A stretch of 64,000 nt of DNA from Actinomadura rubteroloni. Lineage in GTDB: Bacteria; Actinomycetota; Actinomycetes; Streptosporangiales; Streptosporangiaceae. The first letter of the stretch is position 1. Every line of letters starts with the position of its first letter. The stretch covers positions 1,984,001 to 2,048,000 of the forward strand of contig NZ_MTBP01000002.1 of assembly GCF_002911665.1 (NCBI RefSeq), in the 5' to 3' direction. The notes under the pieces were generated by a model. The model saw only the letters and a program-made list of their open reading frames with translations. It did not search any database and was not told the origin of the DNA. The translations under genes and the position numbers were made by a program. Of this stretch, positions 8,150 to 16,367 are shown piece after piece.

Positions 8150-9387
8150 GGCTCCCGTGGCGGCCGGCCGCGCCGCTCGCCGCGATCGGCATCCCGCCCA
8201 GTCGGCTCTCTCCCGCCGACATCGCGCGTGAGGCGTTCCTATCGGTGTCACGAGCGCCGGTGCGGTCGCTGCTGACGTCCCTCGGCACGGTCCTGGCGGT
8301 GGCCACCGCCATCGCGACTATCGGGCTCGGCGACTCCGCGCGGGGTGCCGTGTCGGGAACGTTCGACGCACTGCGGGCCACGCTCGTCACGTTCTCGGAC
8401 ACGGACCCGCAGGCCGGTGAACCGGCGCTGTCCGCGGACAGCGAACAGGATCTGCTGCGGCTCAACGGCGTCAGGGAAGCGGGCCTGACGTGGAGCGTTG
8501 GGAAGGGCGCGGTTTACTCCGTCCGGCGCATCCGGGAGGGGACGAAGGAGAACAGCGTCGGGTTGAACATGATGGCGGCCACCCCTGGCGCCCTGGCGGC
8601 CATGGACGCGAAAGTGTCGTCCGGCCGTTTGTACGACGTCGGGATGGAGCGGCGCGGGGAGCAGGTGGCGCTGCTCGGTCAGGCCGCCGCCCGGCAACTC
8701 GGAATCACGAGCGTCGATCTGTCACCGGTGGTCTACATCGGGGACACCGAACTGCGGGTGATCGGGATCGTCGACTCGGCTCCAGCCGACGACCAGGCAC
8801 TACTGAGCGTGATCATCCCGACACGGGTCGCCGTCGGATTCTCTCCGAGCGGGGACACGCGGTCCTTGCTCGTGCGCACGGCCCCGGGAGCGGCGCAACT
8901 CGTCGGCAGGCAGGGCCCCCTCCAGCTCAGCCCGCAGGACCCGGCGCGGATAGCGGCAGCGGTGCCGCCCGATCCTGTCCAGCTCCGCAACCAGGTGGAC
9001 TCGTCGGTGACAGGTCTGCTGATCGCCATCTCGATGGTCGCGCTGGGCGTCGGAGTGCTCGCCATCGCGAACACGACGCTGCTGTCGGTGATCCAGCGCC
9101 GTGCCGAGATCGGCCTGCGCCGGTCGGTCGGCGCGGCCCCCCGGCACATCGCCGCGCTGGTCGTCAGCGAGTCGGCGGTGATCGGGGCGATCGGGGCGCT
9201 GATCGGAACGAGTCTCGGCGTCCTCGTCGTCGGGGCCGTCAGCGCGGCCAGGGGCTGGGCTCCCGTGCTGGACCCCCAGGTGATCGTCGGCGCGCCGCTC
9301 GCGGGTGCGGTCGCGGGACTGCTCGCCGGGGCGTATCCGGCATGGCGGGCCAGCCGTATCTCCCCGATCAGCGCGCTCCAGCGATGA
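8146..9387 (+). CDS. MacB/FtsX-family ABC transporter permease
   Basis: The 413-residue permease has the MacB/FtsX plan: one membrane helix near residues 42-62, a large extracytoplasmic domain (about 70-285), then three helices near 288-310, 340-365 and 375-397. The stretch GLRRSVGAAPRHIAALVVSE and the C-terminal YPAWRASRISPISALQ are family hallmarks. It starts inside the ATPase stop codon (ATGA, 8146-8149). With the adaptor it forms a complete tripartite-like export unit suited to a Gram-positive envelope. Confidence 0.92.
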   Translation: MRLPWRPAAPLAAIGIPPSRLSPADIAREAFLSVSRAPVRSLLTSLGTVLAVATAIATIGLGDSARGAVSGTFDALRATLVTFSDTDPQAGEPALSADSEQDLLRLNGVREAGLTWSVGKGAVYSVRRIREGTKENSVGLNMMAATPGALAAMDAKVSSGRLYDVGMERRGEQVALLGQAAARQLGITSVDLSPVVYIGDTELRVIGIVDSAPADDQALLSVIIPTRVAVGFSPSGDTRSLLVRTAPGAAQLVGRQGPLQLSPQDPARIAAAVPPDPVQLRNQVDSSVTGLLIAISMVALGVGVLAIANTTLLSVIQRRAEIGLRRSVGAAPRHIAALVVSESAVIGAIGALIGTSLGVLVVGAVSAARGWAPVLDPQVIVGAPLAGAVAGLLAGAYPAWRASRISPISALQR

Positions 9388-9580
9388 GGGCCGCTCAGCC
9401 TTCATGCCGCCCTGGAAAGACTGGCTCCTTCCAAGTTCCTGTCCGCGGGCAGCGTGCGCCGAGCTGAAAGGCGCACCGGCGTCGGCCCGTCCCGGACGGT
9501 CCCGGACGCGTCGGCGTCGTCCACGGACTATGAACCCGCGTAACCCCCGTCAGGTAGCGGTTGTAGCGTGGGCGACCGAA

Positions 9581-9994
9581 ATGGGTCTCTTCGCGGTGAG
9601 CCGTGTGGGACCGCGCCGCCGGGCGGTGCGGGTCCTCGGGATCGTGCTGCTTCTGGCCGGGCTCATGGCCATGCACGGGTTCCAGGTGACGGTCAACACG
9701 ATGGACGCGTCGGGGCTGATGACCGTCCACGCGACCCACGCGCAGCACGACGCGACCCATGCGCAGCACGAGAAGCCGTCCTCGCCGCGGGAGCATCGGC
9801 ACGACCATCCCGGCGGGGAGGTCTGCCTGTGGCTGCTCGTGGCGCTGTTCGCGCTCGTCCTCGCGGCTCTCGGCAGGTGCGCGCTCGACCGCGTCGGCCG
9901 CGCGCCGGCGCGCGGACCCGGGGCCCGGACGGACGTGCGCGGACGCGCGCCGCCCACCCGCACGATCTTCCAGTTGGCCGTCCTGCGGCTGTAG
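9581..9994 (+). CDS. DUF6153-like small membrane protein
   Basis: The 137-residue product has a hydrophobic N-terminal segment (VRVLGIVLLLAGLMAMHGF), a His-rich extracytoplasmic loop (HATHAQHDATHAQHEK and REHRHDHPGGEVC), a second helix (LWLLVALFALVLAAL) and the C-terminal FQLAVLRL typical of this family. ATG codons at 9530 and 9581 are both in frame; 9581 is preferred because it leaves a normal membrane N-terminus. The His-rich loop and the neighbouring DUF305 gene suggest a metal-related role, possibly copper (inference). Confidence 0.72.
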   Translation: MGLFAVSRVGPRRRAVRVLGIVLLLAGLMAMHGFQVTVNTMDASGLMTVHATHAQHDATHAQHEKPSSPREHRHDHPGGEVCLWLLVALFALVLAALGRCALDRVGRAPARGPGARTDVRGRAPPTRTIFQLAVLRL

Positions 9995-10054
9995 GAGGAC
10001 GCGGTTCACCGCCGCGCCCCGATCAGCCATGCACGGACAACGGAAGGATCCACG

Positions 10055-10645
10055 ATGAAGCGCGTTCTGACGACGGCCCTCGTTCCCCTGCTCGCGGCGG
10101 CCACGCTGACGGCCTGCGGCGACGGCGACAAGCCGTCCGCCCACCCCTCCGGCCACATGGGCGGGCACATGGCCCCGGCGACGACGGCGGCCCACAACGC
10201 CCAGGACGTCATGTTCGCCCAGATGATGATCCCCCACCACCGTCAGGCGGTGGAGATGGCCGGACTCGCCGCACGCCGCGCGTCGTCGCCGCAGGTCAAG
10301 GACCTGGCGTCCCGCATCGCCGCTGCCCAGGACCCCGAGATCACGAAGATGTCGGGCTGGCTCGCGACCTGGAAGGAGCCGACGTCCATGCCGTCCATGA
10401 ACCACGGCTCGATGGACGGCATGATGAGCGGCCAGGACATGAAGGCCCTCGCCGAACTCACCGGCAAGGCCTTCGACCGGAAGTTCCTGACGATGATGAT
10501 CGAGCACCACCGGGGCGCGGTCGTCATGGCGCAGACGGAACAACGTTCCGGCGCCGACCCGGCCGCCCGAGCCCTCGCCGCCTCGATCATCACGACCCAG
10601 ACGGCCGAGATCGCAACGATGCGCACCCTGCTCAAGGCGAAGTAG
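10055..10645 (+). CDS. DUF305 lipoprotein
   Basis: The 196-residue protein begins with a lipoprotein signal (LLAAATLTAC, Cys21) and a His/Met-rich linker (HPSGHMGGHM). The DUF305 ferritin-like bundle follows with two characteristic repeats, MMIPHHRQAVEMAGLA and MMIEHHRGAVVMAQTE. A Met-rich stretch (MPSMNHGSMDGMMSG) lies between them. DUF305 proteins are extracytoplasmic and often linked to copper handling. A ribosome site (GGAAGGA) precedes the ATG. The gene is 60 bases after the DUF6153-like gene, a common pairing, and ends at a strong hairpin. Confidence 0.9.
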   Translation: MKRVLTTALVPLLAAATLTACGDGDKPSAHPSGHMGGHMAPATTAAHNAQDVMFAQMMIPHHRQAVEMAGLAARRASSPQVKDLASRIAAAQDPEITKMSGWLATWKEPTSMPSMNHGSMDGMMSGQDMKALAELTGKAFDRKFLTMMIEHHRGAVVMAQTEQRSGADPAARALAASIITTQTAEIATMRTLLKAK

Positions 10646-10653
10646 CCCCGCCC

Positions 10654-10685
10654 CCGGAGGGCGTCCCGCCGAGGACGCCCTCCGG
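10654..10685 (+). terminator. Strong hairpin terminator after the DUF305 gene
   Basis: CCGGAGGGCGTCC (10654-10666) and GGACGCCCTCCGG (10673-10685) pair perfectly over 13 bases with a six-base loop, eight bases after the stop codon at 10645. Confidence 0.85.
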
Positions 10686-10946
10686 ACGTGACCAACATCA
10701 CATTTGTCCACCAGCAGGCGCGACGATCCGAGCCGAATGCCAGGTTTTAGGGGACCCAAGCAACACCCAACGTGAAGTCATCGATACCCAAAGCAACAGT
10801 CTTGCCAGCAAAATCGGTCGAACGCGATGAGGGCGTCGCATAGGCTCGGCGAACCGTACGAAAAGTCGCGCTCATCGAAGGGAAGGGAACGCGACATCGT
10901 CTCGATCGGCGGATTAACTTCCGGCACGACGGGGGAGATGATCACC

Positions 10947-11042
10947 ATGGCACGGCAGCAGCTCATCAAGCGCCCGAAACCGCCACGTCAACCGAGCCCG
11001 ATCGACCTACGGACCCCCTCCGGGCGGATCCTGCCGTACTGA
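10947..11042 (+). CDS. Tiny ORF, 31 residues, proline- and basic-rich
   Basis: The ATG at 10947 stands nine bases after a strong ribosome site (GGGGGAG, 10931-10937). An in-frame ATG at 10938 touches that site and is less likely. The product has 31 residues, with an N-terminal basic part (MARQQLIKRPKPPRQ), six prolines and the C-terminus TPSGRILPY; no cysteine. A perfect hairpin terminator follows at 11082, and an upstream hairpin (GTCGCG 10865-10870 with CGCGAC 10890-10895) may belong to the leader. A bounded transcription unit supports a real gene, but no function can be assigned; it could also be a regulatory leader peptide. Confidence 0.5.
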   Translation: MARQQLIKRPKPPRQPSPIDLRTPSGRILPY

Positions 11043-11081
11043 TCCCGGACTTCCGCCTCAACGGGCACCCGCACGCGACCC

Positions 11082-11116
11082 CGGGGCCTCTCCGCGTCCG
11101 CACCGGAGAGGCCCCG
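11082..11116 (+). terminator. Hairpin terminator after the 31-residue ORF
   Basis: CGGGGCCTCTCCG (11082-11094) pairs with CGGAGAGGCCCCG (11104-11116): 13 perfect base pairs and a nine-base loop, 40 bases after the stop. Confidence 0.8.
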
Positions 11117-11950
11117 ACGCGTCTCCACCCGGCTCGCCCTCCCTGCCCTACCACCTCTGCCCGTTCGACCACACCACTCGGCCGGGCACTCACCTGAACA
11201 CCCGCGCAGCTCGACTGCTCAGCAGACCCGCGCAGCTCAACGCGCACGACCCGGTGCGGCGCCCTTCGATGCGGCGCCCTTCGATGCGGCGCCCTTCGAT
11301 GCGGCGCCCTTCGATGCGGCGCTGGCGACCTTGGGTGCGGCGCGTTTGGGTGCGGCGCGCTTCGGTCGCGCAGCCTCGGGTCCGCGTAGCCAGTCCGCGC
11401 AGCTTGACCATCCAGCAGGGCGCTCACATCAGACCCAAGCGGTTCGGCCGCTCAGCCGCAGCCCGCATGGGCGCTCGGGTCCGGGCTGCGCCGGGCAACC
11501 GCTCTGACACTGAACCGTGTCACGCGGGCGCGCAGGTGCGAACTCAGCCCGGACCCGAAGCCGTTCGCGCCAGCCGCGCGGCTTTGAAACGGCACAGCTC
11601 GCCCACGCAACTTGACCACCCCGCTAGACGGGGGGCTGCTCCTAGACCTTTCGTCTCATTTCACCGGCCTTCGCGCTGCTCAGCTCATTTCGTCGGCCTT
11701 CGCTCTGCTCAGCGTGGACGCTCAACGTGAGCGCTCAGTGTGCGGCTGTCCCGCTCGGCCGTCCGGCCTGGTCGTCTTGGAGCAGCCTTCTAATCCCGTT
11801 TTTTTGGAGCGGCCGTCGGCGCTGCGCTCCGCGCGGCCATTCGGCTTGAGCAGTCGGCTGTGCGATGTGATCGCGTAGATCGGCGGTCCGGGCGGCTCGC
11901 TCATTTGCGCAGGCCGGGTGGAGACGTACCGGGTAGCCGGCTCGGGGTGG
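11117..11950. other. Gene-free region with simple repeats
   Basis: Frames crossing this region encode low-complexity repeats or composition unlike neighbouring proteins, and none has a ribosome site. Beyond the 15-bp tandem array at 11254 there are many imperfect copies of short words such as CGCTCAGC and GCGCAGCT, and a T run at about 11802. It may be a decayed coding region. Confidence 0.5.
11254..11328 (+). repeat. 15-bp tandem repeat array
   Basis: The unit RTGCGGCGCCCTTCG occurs four times in exact phase (starting 11254, 11269, 11284 and 11299) with a partial fifth at 11314. Degenerate copies of the GTGCGGCGC core continue to about 11360. Every unit is a multiple of three, so an open frame runs through it, but the product would be only MRRPS repeats. 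Confidence 0.9.
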
Positions 11951-12883
11951 TCAGGTTCGGTCGTGGGGCGGGATGATGTCGGTCGTCCAGTCGAGGCCGA
12001 GGGCGGTGCCGGCCGCCACCAGGGCTTCGGCGGTGCGGCCGGCGGCGCGCAGGGCGATGTCCGCTTCGCCTTCGTCGTGAGCGAGGATCACGTCCGGGCC
12101 GCCGTAGAGCGTCGTGTGGCCGTTCAGCTCACGCCACGGGGCGGCGAAGCCCATCGCGGGGAACGTCGCCCGCAGGCGGGTCGCGATGTCCGGTGGGAGT
12201 TCCGCTATTTCCACCGAGGGGCGCAGCGCGAAGGGCAGGCGCATCGCGGCCAGTTGGACGTAGAACTCGGTCACCGAGTCCGCCTGTAGCCACCACTCGT
12301 CGGATCCGTCGCTGACCAGGAGGCGCGGGTCGGCGAGCGTCGCGTCCGACGCCGCGTAGCCCCACTCGTTGCAGTACTGGTACTCCGCCATGAGGACGCA
12401 GACGCGCAGGTCGCCGTCCGGGTCGGCGAGAGCGGTGTCGTCCGGCAGTCCGGCGGATACACCGTAGCCGGACGGGTCCGGACGCACCGTCGGCGGCCGC
12501 ACCGGGTGCGTCCAGTACAACCGGGGCTCGTGGGTGAAGGAGTTGAACGGCAGGTCCCACCATTCGTCCGCGGCCTTGGGGATCGGGAGCGTGACGTCGA
12601 CGCCTTCGATGTCCTCCTCGTCGGCGGCGTCGAGGGTCTCACCGCGCAGTTTGCGGACGTAGAGCCGGTGCTCGTCAGTGTCCTCGCGGCGCCAGGACGG
12701 CGGTCCGGGCGGTGGCGTGAACCCCCACTCCTCTTGGAACGCGCGGAGCAGTTCCCAGCGCGGGGCGGTGTCGGCGAGGTGGGCGGCGAACACTTCCGGG
12801 GGCATGAAGGGCCGCTCGTCCCAGCGGGGCATGACGGCGCGGAGCCGTCCGGCGAACGCCCCATAGTCGACGATCTCGGTCAT
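11951..12883 (-). CDS. Conserved-type hypothetical protein
   Basis: The 310-residue protein has good actinomycete codon use and a soluble, aromatic-rich composition. Recognisable blocks are a short N-terminal helix (VDYGAFAGRLRAVMPRW), an acidic region (AADEEDIEGVD), a core with VCVLMAEYQYCNEWGYA, and DEWWLQADSVTEFYVQL near residue 215. The layout faintly recalls SMI1/KNR4-like (SUKH) immunity proteins, but no diagnostic motif allows assignment. It stands alone on the minus strand beside repeat-rich DNA. No toxin gene is visible next to it. Confidence 0.7.
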   Translation of the reverse strand: MTEIVDYGAFAGRLRAVMPRWDERPFMPPEVFAAHLADTAPRWELLRAFQEEWGFTPPPGPPSWRREDTDEHRLYVRKLRGETLDAADEEDIEGVDVTLPIPKAADEWWDLPFNSFTHEPRLYWTHPVRPPTVRPDPSGYGVSAGLPDDTALADPDGDLRVCVLMAEYQYCNEWGYAASDATLADPRLLVSDGSDEWWLQADSVTEFYVQLAAMRLPFALRPSVEIAELPPDIATRLRATFPAMGFAAPWRELNGHTTLYGGPDVILAHDEGEADIALRAAGRTAEALVAAGTALGLDWTTDIIPPHDRT

Positions 12884-13251
12884 GCGGGGAGCTTAGGGTC
12901 TGCCTCAACCGCCACGCGAGACCCGCTCGCGCCGAGCCTCCCTCGGCTCGGCCGTCCGGCCGGGAACGGCGCGACGAAGGCGCTCCCGCGAGCACGCCCG
13001 CCCGAAGATGCGGGCAGTTCGGCACGCGAACGCGGTCAGCGGGGCCACCCGCCGGGAGATACAGCCCAGCAGGCGAACGCGCCCCGCGAGGCCGCCCGGA
13101 GATGCGGCGCCCGGTACGCGAACGCAGTCGGCTCGGGCAGCCGCCCGGATGCGGCAGCGCGGCAAGCGAACGCGGCTGACGGGACGAGCCCAAGCACGTC
13201 CGTCCGGACGAACCGCCGGGTGAGCCGGAACGGCGCGGGGAAGGGCGGTGG
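12884..13251. other. Intergenic region with three degenerate repeats
   Basis: No gene is supported between the hypothetical protein and the patatin-like gene. About half of the stretch is taken up by three imperfect copies of a roughly 40-base element (13001-13043, 13095-13134 and 13144-13183). Confidence 0.55.
13001..13183 (+). repeat. Three imperfect direct repeats of about 40 bases
   Basis: The copies begin CCCGAAGATGCGG, CCCGGAGATGCGG and CCCGGATGCGG and each runs on to a CGCGAACGCGGTC-like end (CACGCGAACGCGG, TACGCGAACGCAG, CAAGCGAACGCGG). Starts at 13001, 13095 and 13144 show no fixed period. Confidence 0.65.
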
Positions 13252-14052
13252 TCAGGCGCGGGCGGCGGCGGTTCCCTGCGCGCGCCCGGCCCGCGCCGAC
13301 GGCGCCCGGGACGCGGGCGAGAGCGGATCGGCCCCGACCGCCGCGAGCGACGCCTCGTCCGGCGTGATGAGGCGGACGTTCCCGCCGAGGCCGGCGAGCT
13401 GCTCCTCCAGCGGCGGGTCGGGCAGCGGCGCGATGACCAGGACGTCGTCGCATCCGGCGGCGAAGTCGGCGTTCGCGCTGGTCCGGACGCCGCCGTCCAC
13501 ATAACGGACGCCCGAGATCGTCACCGGCGGCCACACGCCGGGCACCGCGCAGCTCGCCGCGACGGCGTCCACGAGCGACACGCCGGACGTCCGGTCGAAC
13601 ACCACGGGCAGGCCCGCGCCCGCCTCGACCGCGACGATCCGCAGGTCCCGGTCCGGCCAGGCGTGGGACGGCAGCCGCGCCTCGATCACCGCGCGCCGCT
13701 CCTCCTCAGTGACCGTGTCGGCCTTCAGCGCGTACTCGGCGACGGCACGCCGCAGGTCCCCGGGGTCGGGGAACTCGCGCTGCAACCGCAGGACGGTCTC
13801 CCACACGTCGGCGATCGCGACCGGCGGCGTCAGCTCGTGGTTGGGCGCGTCCGGGTCGGCCTGCCGGGCGTACAGCTCGTCCAGTGGCAGGCCGCTGCCG
13901 AGCTGCGCGCCAACGGTGGATCCGGCGGACGTGCCGACGATGAGGTCCGCGTCCGTCCAGTCCTGCCCGGCCTCGGCGAGCCCGGCGAGAAGCCCGGTCG
14001 TCCACGCGATCCCCGCGACGCCCCCGCCGCCGAGCACCAGTGCCTTCGTCAT
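13252..14052 (-). CDS. Patatin-like phospholipase family protein
   Basis: The 266-residue hydrolase starts with the oxyanion-hole motif LVLGGGGVAG (residues 5-14), has the nucleophile elbow GTSAG (Ser42) and the catalytic-dyad motif DGGV near residue 185, giving the Ser/Asp dyad of patatins. These lipases cleave acyl chains from phospholipids or other esters. The ATG at 14052 is preferred over a GTG three bases upstream because GGGAGG then stands five bases away. Length matches the compact bacterial patatin/RssA group. The gene is monocistronic; its substrate is unknown. Confidence 0.92.
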   Translation of the reverse strand: MTKALVLGGGGVAGIAWTTGLLAGLAEAGQDWTDADLIVGTSAGSTVGAQLGSGLPLDELYARQADPDAPNHELTPPVAIADVWETVLRLQREFPDPGDLRRAVAEYALKADTVTEEERRAVIEARLPSHAWPDRDLRIVAVEAGAGLPVVFDRTSGVSLVDAVAASCAVPGVWPPVTISGVRYVDGGVRTSANADFAAGCDDVLVIAPLPDPPLEEQLAGLGGNVRLITPDEASLAAVGADPLSPASRAPSARAGRAQGTAAARA

Positions 14053-14107
14053 CACGCCCTCCCGGTTCCCTGATCGGCACCACGATCATGCCGGACGTCC
14101 GCGTCCG

Positions 14108-14548
14108 TCATTCCGCCAGGTACGCCGCGAGCCGCCCGGCCAACGCATCGCGCTCCGCGACGGGCACCTCGTGCGCCGCGTCCAACAGCCCGAAAATCGA
14201 CGGCCCGCGCGACTCGGCAGCAAGATCCACAGCCCGGGGAATCACATGAAAATGCACGTGCCCGAATCCGGGCGCCTCAGCGAACTGCGCGACATAAGTC
14301 TTCGCGCAACCGGTGACCCGATGCAGCGCCCGCGACAGACGCACCTGCCAGACCCCGAGCCCAACGGCCTCAGCATCAGTAAGGTCCGCGATCGCCGTGA
14401 CATGACGGCGCGGCAACAGCACAAGCCAGCCGGGCAGCGCCGTCCCGAAGGCATGCGCGACGCGCCAATGCTCGTCCACAGCAATCCGCTCGCGCAGAGG
14501 CAGCTCCGCGACCCCACGTTCACCAGCGCAAGTCACGCAAGACTCCAT
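14108..14548 (-). CDS. HIT-family protein
   Basis: The 146-residue protein has the histidine-triad motif HVHFHVIP at about residues 95-102, preceded by the conserved GWLVLLPRRHVTAIADLT block, and a CVTC pair at its N-terminus that could bind zinc. HIT hydrolases cleave nucleotide-phosphate bonds (AMP-lysine, Ap4A-like or similar substrates). The internal ATG at 14548 is preferred because upstream codons are Trp/Arg-rich and lie outside the family fold; no clear ribosome site is seen. It follows the patatin gene direction with a 55-base gap. Confidence 0.9.
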   Translation of the reverse strand: MESCVTCAGERGVAELPLRERIAVDEHWRVAHAFGTALPGWLVLLPRRHVTAIADLTDAEAVGLGVWQVRLSRALHRVTGCAKTYVAQFAEAPGFGHVHFHVIPRAVDLAAESRGPSIFGLLDAAHEVPVAERDALAGRLAAYLAE

Positions 14549-15339
14549 GCCGACGAGCCTAAGCGCCCACAAACGCCCGAACACGACCCCAACAAGCGAT
14601 GCGCGCAGCGCGGGTGGTCAAGCGCGCAGCGGCGGCAGACGGTGCGGTCGCCACCAGGCGCGGGCGGACAGCGCGCGGCGGCGCACGTTGGCAACGCCGC
14701 CCGGGGTTGACGGCGCGGCAAGCGACGCGCGGTGGGGCATGCAGCGCGCCCGGTGTGGCGGCCACCGCCCGGCGCGGGCAGACAGCGCGCGGTGGGGCGC
14801 ACAGCGCGGCGGGGCGCACAGCGCGGTGGGGCGGCCACCGCCCGGTGCGGACGGACGGCGCCCGGCGCGGACGGACGGCGCGCACGGACAGCGCGGACGG
14901 GGCGCACTGTCCGCGCCGCGCCGGGTTGGCGGCGCGGTGGAGCGCGCGGTGAGGCGCGCAGCGCCCCGCGCGGATCGGACGGTGCGGGCGGACAGCGCGC
15001 GACGGGGCGCGTTGGCCGCGCCGCGCGGGGTTGGCGGCGCGCCAAGCGACGCGCGGTGGGGCACGCAACGCGAGCGGTGGGGCGCGCAGCGCAGGCGGTG
15101 GGGCGGCCGCTGCCCGGCGCGGCGCGGCGCGGACGGTGCGGGCGGACGGTGAGGCGCGCAGCGCGGACGGTGCGGGCGGACGGTGCGGGCGGACCGGACG
15201 GGCGGACAGCGCGCGGCGGGGCGCGTTGGGCGCGAGGCGCGGGGTTGGCGGCGCGGGAGGCGGCGCGTGGTGGGGTGCGCAGCGCGGGTGGTGGGCGGCC
15301 ACCGCCGGGCGCGGAGTAGACGGTATGGGGTGGGGTGGG
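14549..15339. other. Extremely GC-rich, gene-free repetitive region
   Basis: Long frames exist on both strands only because stop codons are rare at this GC content; the products are Ala/Arg/Pro strings without structure. The top strand is G-rich and built of related blocks (see the repeat at 14686). Confidence 0.6.
14686..15288 (+). repeat. Dispersed repeat array, unit about 60-90 bases
   Basis: Four copies begin near 14686, 14905, 15010 and 15224. Each has the order GGACAGCGCGCGGCGGGGCG, CGTTGGCCGCGCCGCGCG, GGGTTGGCGGCGCG and GCGCGGTGGGGC-like words, with point differences and variable spacers of GCGCAGCGCGG and GGTGCGGGCGGAC. Copies 1 and 3 also share CAAGCGACGCGCGGTGGGGC. Confidence 0.75.
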
Positions 15340-16296
15340 TCAGGTGGTGGGGTGGGGGGTTGTTTGGTGGGTGAAGGTTGCTCGGTAGGCGGTCGGGGTT
15401 ATTCCCAGGTGGCGGGCGAAGCGGGCTCTCAGGGAGTCGCCGGAGCCGAGGCCGGACGTTCGGGCGATTTCCTCGATCGGTAGGTCGGTGGTCTCCAGGA
15501 GTTCGCGGGCTCGGTCCACTCGGCGGGCCAGGAGCCATTGGAGGGGGCTCTGGCCGGTTTCGGTGCGGAAGCGGCGGGTCAGGGTTCGTTCGCTGACGCG
15601 GGCGTGCGCGGCCAGGTCGGCGATCGTCAGGGGGTCGGACAGGTGGGTCAGGGCCCAGGCCTGGACGTCGGCGAGGGTGCGGCCCGTCACGGGGGCGGAC
15701 GGGATGAACTGGGCCTGGCCGCCGGAGCGGACGGGGGCGACGACGACCCGGCGGGCGCTCTCGTTGGCGACCGCCGCGCCGTGGTCGCCGCGCAGCAGGT
15801 GGAGGCAGAGGTCGATGCCGGCGGCGAGGCCGGCCGAGGTGAGGATGTCGCCGTCGTCCACGAACAGGACGGACGGGTCCAGCCGCACCGACGGGTACAG
15901 GGAGGCGAACTCGTCCGCCCGGCGCCAGTAGGTCGTGGCGGGGCGGCCGTCGAGGAGGCCGGCGGCGGCCAGGACGAACGCGCCGGTGCAGATGGAGACG
16001 AGGCGGCGTCCCGACGCGGCGGCGCGCAATAGGGCGGCGGCGATGGACGGGTCCAGGAGCCCGCGCCGCTGGGTGCCGGGGACGATGATCGTGTCCGCCG
16101 TGTCCAGGATGTCCAGGCCGTGGGGGATGTCGAGGCGGTAGCCGACGCTCGTCTCGACCGGTCCGGGCGTGGCCGTGCAGTGCAGGACGTCGTACAGCGG
16201 ACGGCCGTCCCGCGACGCCTCCCCCAGCACCTGCGCGGGGATCGCCACGTCGAACGGCACCACCGGCGGGACGACCAGGACGGCGACACGGTGCAT
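15340..16296 (-). CDS. GlxA-family transcriptional regulator (DJ-1/PfpI plus AraC domains)
   Basis: The start at 16296 is supported by GGAGGATC eight bases upstream; the frame extends further but without a ribosome site. The 318 residues hold an amidase-like DJ-1/PfpI domain (about 1-165, with ICTGAFVLAAAGLLDGR around the usual nucleophile elbow) and an AraC-type double helix-turn-helix (about 215-310, with SERTLTRRFRTETGQSP). Members regulate nitrogen or amino-acid-derivative metabolism. It diverges from an MFS gene across 71 bases, with an imperfect palindrome TGGC-ATTCGA-GCCA at 16317-16330, so it probably regulates that transporter. Confidence 0.92.
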   Translation of the reverse strand: MHRVAVLVVPPVVPFDVAIPAQVLGEASRDGRPLYDVLHCTATPGPVETSVGYRLDIPHGLDILDTADTIIVPGTQRRGLLDPSIAAALLRAAASGRRLVSICTGAFVLAAAGLLDGRPATTYWRRADEFASLYPSVRLDPSVLFVDDGDILTSAGLAAGIDLCLHLLRGDHGAAVANESARRVVVAPVRSGGQAQFIPSAPVTGRTLADVQAWALTHLSDPLTIADLAAHARVSERTLTRRFRTETGQSPLQWLLARRVDRARELLETTDLPIEEIARTSGLGSGDSLRARFARHLGITPTAYRATFTHQTTPHPTT

Positions 16297-16367
16297 GGCT
16301 GGATCCTCCGGAAGATTGGCATTCGAGCCACTGTCCTGGATACCACCGCGCACAGCAGAGTGGAACC

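Noticed and set aside
9545..9580. A CsoR-type copper operator before the DUF6153-like gene
   Set aside because: The ACCCCCGTCAGGTA stretch is not symmetric enough to be called an operator.
11254..11328. CRISPR array or satellite of a phage
   Set aside because: The repeats are contiguous with no spacers and no cas genes are near.
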